Positions 57,264 through 64,000 of a stretch of DNA of 64,000 nucleotides are shown here, piece by piece. Position numbers and translations under genes: made by a program. Under the pieces are notes generated by a model, which had not been told where the DNA came from, made no database searches, and saw only the letters and a program-made list of their open reading frames with translations. Each line of letters opens with the position of its first letter. Position 1 is the stretch's first letter. Source of the stretch: a virus; IMG/VR virus record IMGVR_UViG_3300025133_000029, positions 62,001 to 126,000 of that record, one strand, 5' to 3'.

Positions 57264-58118
57264 CTAGTCACGAGGAGGATGTGTTTGGTTTGTTTCCCTT
57301 TGTCCTCCAATGGGAGTGGAAACAGCTTCCTCGGGCGTCCAACCCAAAACGCGCACACGCTGTCGGATAGCAGAGTTGTTGGATTTGCAGCGTTCGTCTT
57401 CTTCCCACTCAGAGAATTTTTTTTCTTCTCCCCATGCCGTGAGGGTTTGACAGGTTGTTTTTTGGGGCTTAGGCTTTTTTCTTGGCATTATGCGAAGGGA
57501 GGTGGTCATTGCTTCTTCAATGCCCCAACCATTGCGAACTCGGCTTTTCAGTGTCCCAAGCCGCACAATGCACCTGGGATCTCTGCTCCAGTCTGTGATT
57601 GTTTTCTTTGTGCCGAAAGCATAACGTAGGTAGGGGACAAGGTGAGGAGGGTACCCATAGTCTTCTTCGGGTTCCTCTTCTTTAGGACCTGCTTCCTCTT
57701 CGAGGGTTTTAGGTTTTTTTTCGGAGTTTTCTTTTGTTCTTCCGAGGTATTCATCAAGGAACTCGAAGAGATGGGGGTCGAGGGTTCGGCGAAGGTCTTC
57801 TAGGCGCTGATCTATCTGTTGTGATGAAAGGAAGTGCGGATTGTATTTTTTCCCTGCAGGAACTTTCATCCTGATACAGATGTAATCCGATTCTTCTTCG
57901 TATTCAATCGTCACGTTTTCCCACCCACGCTCCATATACCAGCTTGTGATGATCACGATTTCTTTGTCAGTCACTTCAAGGATGTTCGAAAGTTGAATTC
58001 GGATAGCTGCTTGTCCTATATAGTCTCGCGCAAGATGATAGTCTATGGTTGCGGCTATATAGTAGCATTGGTTGAGGACAGACGGATATTCGAGTGCTTC
58101 TTCTGGCGATAAAGGCAT
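57264..58118 (-). CDS. Protein with two phage HTH repeats
   Basis: 284 aa. Residues 1-150 are an acidic alpha/beta region ending in a Glu/Lys linker. Two tandem HTH units follow: YAFGTKKTITDWSRDPRC...GWGIEEAMTTS (about 168-210) and TAWGEEKKFSEWEEDERC...GWTPEEAVSTP (about 228-270). Such units recur in phage DNA-binding and homing-type proteins. No nuclease domain seen. Divergent from 58281 across palindrome copy 20. Confidence 0.6.
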   Translation of the reverse strand: MPLSPEEALEYPSVLNQCYYIAATIDYHLARDYIGQAAIRIQLSNILEVTDKEIVIITSWYMERGWENVTIEYEEESDYICIRMKVPAGKKYNPHFLSSQQIDQRLEDLRRTLDPHLFEFLDEYLGRTKENSEKKPKTLEEEAGPKEEEPEEDYGYPPHLVPYLRYAFGTKKTITDWSRDPRCIVRLGTLKSRVRNGWGIEEAMTTSLRIMPRKKPKPQKTTCQTLTAWGEEKKFSEWEEDERCKSNNSAIRQRVRVLGWTPEEAVSTPIGGQRETNQTHPPRD

Positions 58119-58202
58119 GGTGGCCTCCTTTGTGGTTTTGTAGCCATATTTATTTCTTCGCTAACAAAAGAAGCAAACCATTTACCCTTTAATTATAAGA
58201 AG

Positions 58203-58221
58203 ATCTTTAGACTCTAAAGAT
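58203..58221. repeat. Dispersed palindrome copy 20
   Basis: Perfect core 58204-58220 (centre C) plus A/T, between divergent genes (85 nt and 60 nt from the starts). Confidence 0.9.
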
Positions 58222-58280
58222 TCTGATATTTCTACACTGAGTTGTTATTGTCTTATAAAATAAATAAGGAGATTTATTAT

Positions 58281-58925
58281 ATGTCTTTATCAAAAGATGA
58301 AGCTTTGGGTATGGCGAGATTGGCTATAAGGGGTTGGGGTGATCGTGCATCCCTTATAGGACCAATAGAAATAGAAGAAAATGATAATGGCTTGGAAGCA
58401 GTTGAGGATTGTTTCCTACGGATGTGTTCGGATAATTATTTATCTGGCAAGAGTTTACCCACTCTGATGTTTTTCTTATTTGAAGATCTTCGGCCCGAGA
58501 AGAACGATAAGTATATATTAGCTCTTGATATAAAAGACTTATATCGAACAAAAAAGAGTCAAATGCTTATGGTGGCAATTGCGAGAATGGTAAGGAAACA
58601 TTTGCGAGCAAGCTTCACATGTTTGTCTAAGACTTCGAATGCAGTTTACTACCAGAATGATCGCGAGGGTGTCGATTGTTCAACTGAAGATATGGAAACA
58701 TATAGTGAGACAAAAAATATCCCGAAATCGATAGAGGTTGTCTCTATGACCTTTGATTTTAGAGACAAGGACACACCTCCACGTTTGGTTTTATTTAAGA
58801 TCTCTGACAGTGGACTTGTGGATTTAGAGAGTCGAGATGAAATCTTTGGCCCATTCGATGTGAAGTTAAGTGAGAACGCTAGAATTGCAAGACTCTTCCT
58901 GGACCAGAAAAGAATCACAAACTAA
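58281..58925 (+). CDS. Unknown protein, 214 aa
   Basis: 214 aa; ATG 9 nt after AAGGAG. Soluble, acidic alpha/beta (PTLMFFLFEDLRPEKNDKYI, MLMVAIARMVRKHLRASF). Converges on the gene at 58931 with 5 nt between. Unknown. Confidence 0.5.
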   Translation: MSLSKDEALGMARLAIRGWGDRASLIGPIEIEENDNGLEAVEDCFLRMCSDNYLSGKSLPTLMFFLFEDLRPEKNDKYILALDIKDLYRTKKSQMLMVAIARMVRKHLRASFTCLSKTSNAVYYQNDREGVDCSTEDMETYSETKNIPKSIEVVSMTFDFRDKDTPPRLVLFKISDSGLVDLESRDEIFGPFDVKLSENARIARLFLDQKRITN

Positions 58926-58930
58926 TCTGC

Positions 58931-60727
58931 CTACGACTTCATCTCTTTTTGAATCTCAGATTGATATTTTTTATCGAGTTTCCGTGGCTTCAGTATTTTT
59001 GATCGAACAAGCGCCTGCATGAGGAATTTGAACTCCTCGAGCGACCATTCGGTTATTCCCTTTGTTTCACCATCGGGCAGGTATCTATCTGGTGTGTCGT
59101 ACATGCGGCGAAAAGCACCGATCGCCTGTTGTTTACTTGGGAAGTTGAGAGCCACTTTGTCATCGTAAGGCTCGTCGTCTGTGTGTGGGTCTACAACGTG
59201 AAATACCCAAACCTTCTTTGGAGATTCTTCGTTTCCAAGAAAAACATCCAGGTGGTCTCCATCCGGTGCTATGCCAAGAGTTCCGCGGATATATCCATAA
59301 TCAGCAGGCATCGTTGTTGACCAAGATTTTCCTTGTGGTGATTCTCCTGATCTAGTGTTTCCTTGCGAGGTCTCGATCGAAATTCTCAGACCGTGATCAT
59401 ATTGTCTGGCATCGAGGGCACGTCTTCCTTTGTTTACATTGTCTATGGCCAGTGGGTCATTGTTTTGTGGGATAAAGATGTGTCGCAAGTGATCGATGTA
59501 TTGACGATGGAACTCGATACCTAAGAGGTTAGCAAGAGAGGAGATGGCTTCGATGTGTTGGATGATATAGCTGAAGCCCCAATAACCATCTTGTCGATCA
59601 TAGTGCAATGGAACACCCAGGACGGGACTAAGTAATTCTTCAAACAGTCGAGCTAAACATCTCCGAGGAGCGTCATTGTTGTGCAACCCATCCATGCGCC
59701 GTTTGTAGTGTTGTTGCATTTTATGTTCTGGGGTGAAGTGCAGTGGATGAATTCCGGTGCTTTTATCGGGGACGATGAGATTCCATTCTTGCGATGCTCG
59801 GATAAATTCTCTGACGTTTTTGTCCGCACTGGATGCTCTCTGTCCAAATCCTGTGTGGAAATCGAGCGCTTCCAGGAGGGCATGGGTCAGTGTATTGTTA
59901 GGCTTGTTTTTGTCTGGTTCCAGAATTGCTAAAGTGCGCCAATGAGATCGGTAGTAGCCAATCATCGAGTCGCCGGAGGATTTGTGTGTTTCTACAACAA
60001 GACCAATCCCGTGTCTTGCTAATGCTTCTCTTACACAAAATGCTCGATGGAGCTTGCCCATGTATGCAGTCAGTTGTTGAAACACAGGAAGTGCTAATTC
60101 ATATTGTCCTGCGAGCGGACCATCTTGTGGAGAGAAAAGTATCAAACCCCATCGATCCCATGCTTGTTGGATGTATTGTTCATACATTCGAACCCAAGGA
60201 TGTGCATCGGGATCTACTCCGAAAGACTTATAGTATTCTCTCCAGCCTATCGGGTTGTTTACCAAGTACTCTCTGGCAATAACGGCATCTCGTGTATGCC
60301 CAGAAAGCAGAAAGTGTTGGGGCGTGGTTTTATTCTGTTGGCTTTCTACCTGCGAAAGCATGAACACATAACTGGATGCGTCTTGTATAGCATCTTCGCT
60401 CATGGAGGGATGATTGTCTTCTTCCATGACTTGATGTTGTTGTAGTTCTACCAGAGCAGTAGAGCGAGATGTTTCTTCAGGAGCATCCATCAGAGCTTTG
60501 TATAGAGTTATTCGCTTTTGATGCAGAAAGAGATCTCGTCCACGAGTAGAAAGAGATGCGGCACCAGAACTTAATGTTGGCGCTGCATCTGTCGTCCATA
60601 TTTTTTCTATCTCAAGAGGAGGAGGTGGCGGGAGAGTTCCTTGTGTGTTGGTCCATTGTGGTGACCATGATACCTTTTTCTCACAGGGATGTTTATCGTC
60701 TAGACTGCCAAATGCAAAAGTAAACAT
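58931..60727 (-). CDS. Large protein with C-terminal inorganic-pyrophosphatase-type domain
   Basis: 598 aa. The C-terminal ~140 residues (from about 455) follow the phage InPase module: GKSWSTTMPADYGYIRGT, DGDHLDVFLG, VFHVVDP, DKVALNFPSKQQAI, GITEWSLEEFKFLM. This module is often the tail of large polyvalent or virion-associated phage proteins. The middle has THALLEALDFHTG, resembling a degenerate zincin H-E-x-x-H-A-x-D helix without the His/Glu. N-terminal ~60 residues are Pro-rich. Probably a multi-domain protein; enzymatic activity is uncertain because the metal Asp set should be checked. Confidence 0.65.
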   Translation of the reverse strand: MFTFAFGSLDDKHPCEKKVSWSPQWTNTQGTLPPPPPLEIEKIWTTDAAPTLSSGAASLSTRGRDLFLHQKRITLYKALMDAPEETSRSTALVELQQHQVMEEDNHPSMSEDAIQDASSYVFMLSQVESQQNKTTPQHFLLSGHTRDAVIAREYLVNNPIGWREYYKSFGVDPDAHPWVRMYEQYIQQAWDRWGLILFSPQDGPLAGQYELALPVFQQLTAYMGKLHRAFCVREALARHGIGLVVETHKSSGDSMIGYYRSHWRTLAILEPDKNKPNNTLTHALLEALDFHTGFGQRASSADKNVREFIRASQEWNLIVPDKSTGIHPLHFTPEHKMQQHYKRRMDGLHNNDAPRRCLARLFEELLSPVLGVPLHYDRQDGYWGFSYIIQHIEAISSLANLLGIEFHRQYIDHLRHIFIPQNNDPLAIDNVNKGRRALDARQYDHGLRISIETSQGNTRSGESPQGKSWSTTMPADYGYIRGTLGIAPDGDHLDVFLGNEESPKKVWVFHVVDPHTDDEPYDDKVALNFPSKQQAIGAFRRMYDTPDRYLPDGETKGITEWSLEEFKFLMQALVRSKILKPRKLDKKYQSEIQKEMKS

Positions 60728-60965
60728 GGTGAACTCCGGTGAGTATAAAAGCTATCTTTATCGTAGAGTGAATTTATTTCATACACATCAATCTTGTATC
60801 AGATTATATAGGGTTTGATCGAGAACATGTAAAAAAATAAAAAGGCCCAAGATATAAACCTTGGGCCTTTTTACAAGGAGATAGGAGAGAGAGTGACAAA
60901 AACCTCGATGATCGTAGAGGAATCGTCAAGACAATTAGATCACACAGAGTAGATAATCGTCAAGT
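60728..60965. other. 238-nt gap with terminator
   Basis: Between two minus-strand genes. Contains the bidirectional terminator at 60839-60872; the rest shows no ORF or clear promoter. Confidence 0.5.
60839..60872 (-). terminator. Strong bidirectional terminator
   Basis: AAAAAGGCCCAAG / CTTGGGCCTTTTT, 13-bp stem, 8-nt loop, A and T runs on both sides. It ends the minus-strand transcript from 61880. Confidence 0.9.
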
Positions 60966-61880
60966 TTATGAGTTTGGTATTTGTGTAAAGATATTTGCCG
61001 TGGCTTGGTTTGGTGTGGTGAATACTCTTTTGTACCGTGTCGCGGGAATTCTAATCTGCACCCTAACTCCTCTTGGTAGCTTGAGTGAAAAGAATCCGTT
61101 ACTGTCCGTTTTGACCTTTTGTTCTCTATCTCCCCAGGCAACTCCCATTGTTAGGTTGGGCATGGCGATGAGTCTTCCAAAGACAGGGACATCAGCATAT
61201 GGGGTTGGGGGGTAATTCTCGGGATTCCACACTTGACCTGTCAGTTCAATAATTCCACTTCCAGGGATGCTCGAGGCATCATAGGTTACCTCCACTTTTC
61301 CACTGACTCTCCCACCGGGAGTATCGATATTAATAACCTTGTTTTTTCCCGGAGATATTGCGGTTCCAACGGTGACTTGTATTTGTGAGTCGGTATTGGC
61401 AGTGATGGCAACAATAACACCATCAATGGTAACAGATGTAGCGTTCGCTAAATCCTTCCCATTTAGATTGAGTGTGGCGTTGTGAGCTACTGGATCTGTT
61501 CCAACTCCTGGAGGTGCGTCAGTTTGCAGATTGAGTGTTGGTGGATCTTGAGCAGGATAGGTTGGGAAAGTGGTGACAACGTGTAGTTGATCTTGATATG
61601 TAACAAAGGCTCCAGGCGTTACCGGAGTTATTCGGTATCGAAAAATCCCGGCAGTATCAACATCGCCGATGCTAAATTTCAGGGTATATAGACCTGGAGT
61701 GACAGCGGTTCTATCAATCCAATCGGATATCAGTATTGATTTTGAAGTAAATCCTGGATCTCCTTCTTTTTTTATAGTCACTAGTACTTCGGAATGTAGC
61801 AGGTTATCAACGGGAACATTATTGCTATCGAAAAGTTGTACTGCGTCTTCGGTTGCTACGCTTTTAAGGACTGTGTTCAT
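60966..61880 (-). CDS. IPT/TIG and carboxypeptidase-regulatory-like domain virion protein
   Basis: 304 aa from ATG 61880 (GAGGT upstream). Three beta domains: an N-terminal sandwich (~1-105), an IPT/TIG-like Ig fold (~110-205, ATLNLNGKDLANATSVTIDG, then IDTPGGRVSG), and a C-terminal carboxypeptidase-regulatory-like domain (ELTGQVW...TDSNGFFSLKLPRG). Such chains are typical of phage tail, baseplate or capsid-surface proteins that bind sugars or other proteins. Preceded by palindrome copy 21. Confidence 0.65.
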   Translation of the reverse strand: MNTVLKSVATEDAVQLFDSNNVPVDNLLHSEVLVTIKKEGDPGFTSKSILISDWIDRTAVTPGLYTLKFSIGDVDTAGIFRYRITPVTPGAFVTYQDQLHVVTTFPTYPAQDPPTLNLQTDAPPGVGTDPVAHNATLNLNGKDLANATSVTIDGVIVAITANTDSQIQVTVGTAISPGKNKVINIDTPGGRVSGKVEVTYDASSIPGSGIIELTGQVWNPENYPPTPYADVPVFGRLIAMPNLTMGVAWGDREQKVKTDSNGFFSLKLPRGVRVQIRIPATRYKRVFTTPNQATANIFTQIPNS

Positions 61881-61944
61881 ATTATGGCACCTCTTTTTCA
61901 AAACTTTATACTTTTCCAAGATACAGTGGTCTTGTGAAAGGTAC

Positions 61945-61965
61945 AATCTTTAGAGTCTAAAGATT
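61945..61965. repeat. Dispersed palindrome copy 21
   Basis: Perfect core 61947-61963 (centre G) plus AA/TT, 65 nt before the start at 61880. Confidence 0.9.
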
Positions 61966-62045
61966 ATATAGATGGGGTGGGGAGAGGATTTAGATTAGGA
62001 GTGTGGGGGAGGGGAAGTGGTGGGATTGGGGTGGGGTGTTTGGGC

Positions 62046-62459
62046 TTAGGAGATTCGGTGGAATTCGACTTCGACCCAAAGCTCGAGGATGCCAGCATCG
62101 CCATCGGTCAGTTCGATATCAACAGTATCGACGCCACCTGTAAAGAGGGAGTAGGCAGCGGTTGTGCTCAGGTCGCCAGAATTGACGGACTTGCCAACGG
62201 CAGTGGCACTGGAAAGATCCATGACAGCAGCGAGGGCAGAGTTTGCACCGCTCTTTATATCGAGGGTGTCACCTGCGCCACCGACTCCACCAACGAGGAG
62301 GGCTTTGGCGGATTTGAATTGCAAGACCATTCCAGTGGGAACAGCAACACTGACAGTCCCTGCAGCAGTGAGTTTTTGTACAAACTTAGGATTGTTTGAC
62401 CATGCTCCATTGAGTTGTGGGGCAGAGTTTTCGGCACCTATTTGCGTGGGAAACGACAT
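62046..62459 (-). CDS. Small beta-rich virion protein
   Basis: 137 aa, Gly/Ala/Val/Thr-rich beta pattern (TAAGTVSVAVPTGMVLQFKS, ALLVGGVGGAGDTLDI) without enzyme motifs; like a capsid decoration or tail-tip protein. GC content and codon bias are higher than adjacent unknown genes. Start after AGGAGAAATTCCTT. Confidence 0.55.
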   Translation of the reverse strand: MSFPTQIGAENSAPQLNGAWSNNPKFVQKLTAAGTVSVAVPTGMVLQFKSAKALLVGGVGGAGDTLDIKSGANSALAAVMDLSSATAVGKSVNSGDLSTTAAYSLFTGGVDTVDIELTDGDAGILELWVEVEFHRIS

Positions 62460-62521
62460 AAGGAATTTCTCCTATATTGTGGGGTATATGCTTTGTTTGT
62501 GATGTTTGCGTGTGTAGGGGT

Positions 62522-63130
62522 TTAGGATTTGCGGGTAGAGCGTCGGAAGTGTGCAGAGTTCACGTCAAGAGCTTTGGCGATGTCACTCGGCTCGAGTCGC
62601 ATTTTATCAGTGGGGGATGCGATGAGAGAGACACCGATGGTTCGAACGCCTACTTCCGCATTGTTGAAGGAAACGTAGATGAGGGTTTGTTTGGGGATGA
62701 TGATGTTTGATTTTTTCCCAGTGACGGTATCTCCGATAGCCACTCCATCGATTTGCTTGAGGAACTTGATGGACTTTGCGGGAAAGTTATTGGTAGCAAA
62801 CCCGGTCACGCCGAAAGTTGTCCCTTCGGTGCCAGTTCCCCCAACGACGTCAGCATCAGCTGCAGTTCGTGTATGCAGCTTGATGGTCGTACCCGCTGCG
62901 ATAAGAGCATTGTTCTGAAGGTTTGCGATAGCGATTTGTTTGATATGTACAGGATGCTCGAAGAAGCCAAGGCAGACGTGTTTTTCTTGTCCACTATTTG
63001 TTTCGATTTCACGCATACTGCAAATTTCAGCAACGTTGAGTTGCTCTGTGATCTCACGAACAACATTCGATCCAAGATCATCAATAACGCGAATCTCGTT
63101 TCCAGATCCGGCTCTGCGGTTTCTACCCAT
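62522..63130 (-). CDS. Beta-rich virion protein, 202 aa
   Basis: 202 aa, similar composition to 62046: HIKQIAIANLQNNALIAAGT, VGGTGTEGTTFGVTG, IIIPKQTLIYVSFNN. A short basic N-terminus (MGRNRRAGSG) and C-terminus (HFRRSTRKS). Likely virion surface or tail protein. Start after AGGAGAACAAA. Confidence 0.55.
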   Translation of the reverse strand: MGRNRRAGSGNEIRVIDDLGSNVVREITEQLNVAEICSMREIETNSGQEKHVCLGFFEHPVHIKQIAIANLQNNALIAAGTTIKLHTRTAADADVVGGTGTEGTTFGVTGFATNNFPAKSIKFLKQIDGVAIGDTVTGKKSNIIIPKQTLIYVSFNNAEVGVRTIGVSLIASPTDKMRLEPSDIAKALDVNSAHFRRSTRKS

Positions 63131-63218
63131 TGTTTTGTTCTCCTGTGTTTGCCAATTGAATCTATAAACAAGCCTATAAAAATAATGACTTGCTCGTTAT
63201 TCTTACACGTAGGAGGGT

Positions 63219-63464
63219 ATGCGAAAGATTCTTTTCTGGTCAAGTTATAAAAAAATGTCAGCTTTTTATTTAGTATTACGTTATATTGTATATAGCATTC
63301 TGCGAAGTACCCCCTCACTGATCAGAATGCTGCCCTTGGAAGCCTTTCAGGCAGGTGATTGTTTTATTCTAACGCGAGTTGAGACCCAACCCTTCCCTCC
63401 GGGTTGGAGTTTCCTCCCTCAGAATAGAGATGAGTGGATCCCCACCAAAGAACTCATCTCATAA
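63219..63464 (+). CDS. Small putative membrane/soluble protein, 81 aa
   Basis: 81 aa; AGGAGG lies only 2-4 nt before ATG. N-terminal half hydrophobic (FYLVLRYIVYSIL), C-terminal half looks genuinely coding (FQAGDCFILTRVETQPF). ATG 63327 would give only the second part. Coding status uncertain. Confidence 0.45.
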   Translation: MRKILFWSSYKKMSAFYLVLRYIVYSILRSTPSLIRMLPLEAFQAGDCFILTRVETQPFPPGWSFLPQNRDEWIPTKELIS

Positions 63465-63509
63465 AACGTTCGCCTCCTGGAAGGCTTCTTGTTTTTTGTA
63501 GTTCTTTTC

Positions 63510-63528
63510 TTCTTTAGACTCTAAAGAA
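63510..63528. repeat. Dispersed palindrome copy 22
   Basis: Perfect core 63511-63527 (centre C) plus one T/A pair, between two convergent genes (46 nt and 4 nt from the stops). Confidence 0.9.
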
Positions 63529-63531
63529 ATA

Positions 63532-64000
63532 CTAATCTCCTTTTGTAGTTCGTGACCACTCTCTATACATTTTTCTTTTTTGATGCTCGTATTCGGCTTC
63601 ATCTGAGGAGATGATATTGTAATAATCATCCTCGTTGAAAACTAACCAGCCTAGCTCTCTAAATTCTTCTGGAGGGATGGTAGAGTCAACTTCGGACTCC
63701 TCTATGATAAACCTTCCGTTGTAGAAGATCCCAAAAAACTCTTTCGAGTATGCGAATGTCTTGGAGTCTACCCAGTTTTCAAAATTCCACCCACCTGTCA
63801 CATAATCCACAAGTTCCAAAGGCAGTCCCCCTTCTGGGTTAAAGAAGTTCATTATCCGCAATTCAAACTCCCCTCCCCAAAAGCAACCATCGGCAACGAG
63901 CAGGTTTCCATCTGGGCTTGCGACCATTGACGAGATGCACCAACCGAACCCCTGCAACTTTCCAGCGTGGATTAAACACCAGCGTTGCCGGGTATCGAGG
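63532..64000 (-). CDS. Unknown protein, 5' end cut by window
   Basis: Runs off the right edge: the frame stays open from 63957 to 64000 with coding-like sequence (RQRWCLIHAGKL), so the TTG at 63957 is not the true start. Visible part ~155 aa: WCISSMVASPDGNLLVADG then CFWGGEFELRIMNFF, a beta-rich pattern, with an acidic helix at the end. Family not recognised. Confidence 0.55.
   Translation of the reverse strand, partial: LDTRQRWCLIHAGKLQGFGWCISSMVASPDGNLLVADGCFWGGEFELRIMNFFNPEGGLPLELVDYVTGGWNFENWVDSKTFAYSKEFFGIFYNGRFIIEESEVDSTIPPEEFRELGWLVFNEDDYYNIISSDEAEYEHQKRKMYREWSRTTKGD

Noticed and set aside
4811-63528. Palindromes as a CRISPR array
   Set aside because: Spacing is irregular and in kilobases, the repeat is a short perfect palindrome, and there are no short unique spacers.
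4811-63528. Palindromes explained as ordinary terminators
   Set aside because: Only four of 22 are closely followed by a T run, many lie upstream of starts or between divergent genes, two are inside genes, and copy 2 is followed by a separate terminator.
1-64000. tRNA genes
   Set aside because: No T-arm/anticodon-like pattern was found on reading the intergenic regions; a covariance search would be needed to exclude unusual ones.

Overview
The window reads as part of a very large tailed-phage genome (huge/jumbo Caudoviricetes, possibly assembled from a metagenome). Reasons: a head-assembly block (ParB-like protein, very large virion-type proteins, prohead protease with HK97-family H/S signature, a Lys-Ser-rich scaffold-like protein, major capsid protein), fibre and decoration-type proteins, many short tightly packed genes with good Shine-Dalgarno (SD) sites and 1-10 nt junctions or overlaps, and a cargo of host-like metabolic, translational and signalling genes. 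No tRNA, rRNA, CRISPR array, insertion sequence or integrase was seen. The host cannot be named from this sequence.

Layout. 1-12.7 kb, plus strand: ATP-grasp protein, proline-rich protein, double-length ThyX-like flavin thymidylate synthase, NYN-cold-shock fusion, nicotinamidase, then two von Willebrand A (vWA) proteins, a PP2C phosphatase, a Cys-motif protein and a protein kinase, which together look like a complete TerY-type vWA/PP2C/kinase phosphorylation cassette. 12.7-16.1 kb: a lone minus-strand fibre/lectin gene, a structured 0.6 kb gap, a DHH-DHHA1 phosphoesterase, and on the minus strand a translation initiation factor IF3 gene (infC) whose only reasonable start is AUU. 16.1-21.3 kb, plus: unknown genes, several with transmembrane segments. 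21.3-30.2 kb, mostly minus: ParB-methyltransferase fusion, a 998-aa proline-rich protein and a small-terminase-like HTH protein. 30.5-44.8 kb, mostly plus: ParB-like protein with histone-like tails, a 1647-aa protein, protease, scaffold, capsid, strong terminator. 44.8-60.7 kb: many small unknown genes, mostly minus, plus an RlaP-like nucleotidyltransferase and a 598-aa protein with a C-terminal inorganic-pyrophosphatase-type domain. 60.9-63.1 kb, minus: three beta-rich virion-type proteins. The right edge cuts a gene.

The most striking feature is not a gene. The palindrome TCTTTAGA-N-TCTAAAGA occurs 22 times (18 with a perfect 17-bp core) from 4.8 kb to the right end, roughly one per 2.8 kb, nearly always between genes and often 15-100 bp before a start codon. 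Two copies lie inside genes. It behaves like a genome-wide binding site: a distributed centromere for the ParB-like protein, or a phage-wide operator/stoperator. A few copies also serve as terminator stems.

The genes suggest a phage that takes over several host levels at once: nucleotides (ThyX, pyrophosphatase-like domain, DHH), NAD salvage (nicotinamidase), translation initiation (IF3), RNA metabolism (NYN-CSD, RlaP-like) and protein phosphorylation (vWA/PP2C/kinase). The two vWA genes, parB, scaffold and capsid look more GC-rich and more codon-biased than their neighbours, as expected for highly expressed genes.
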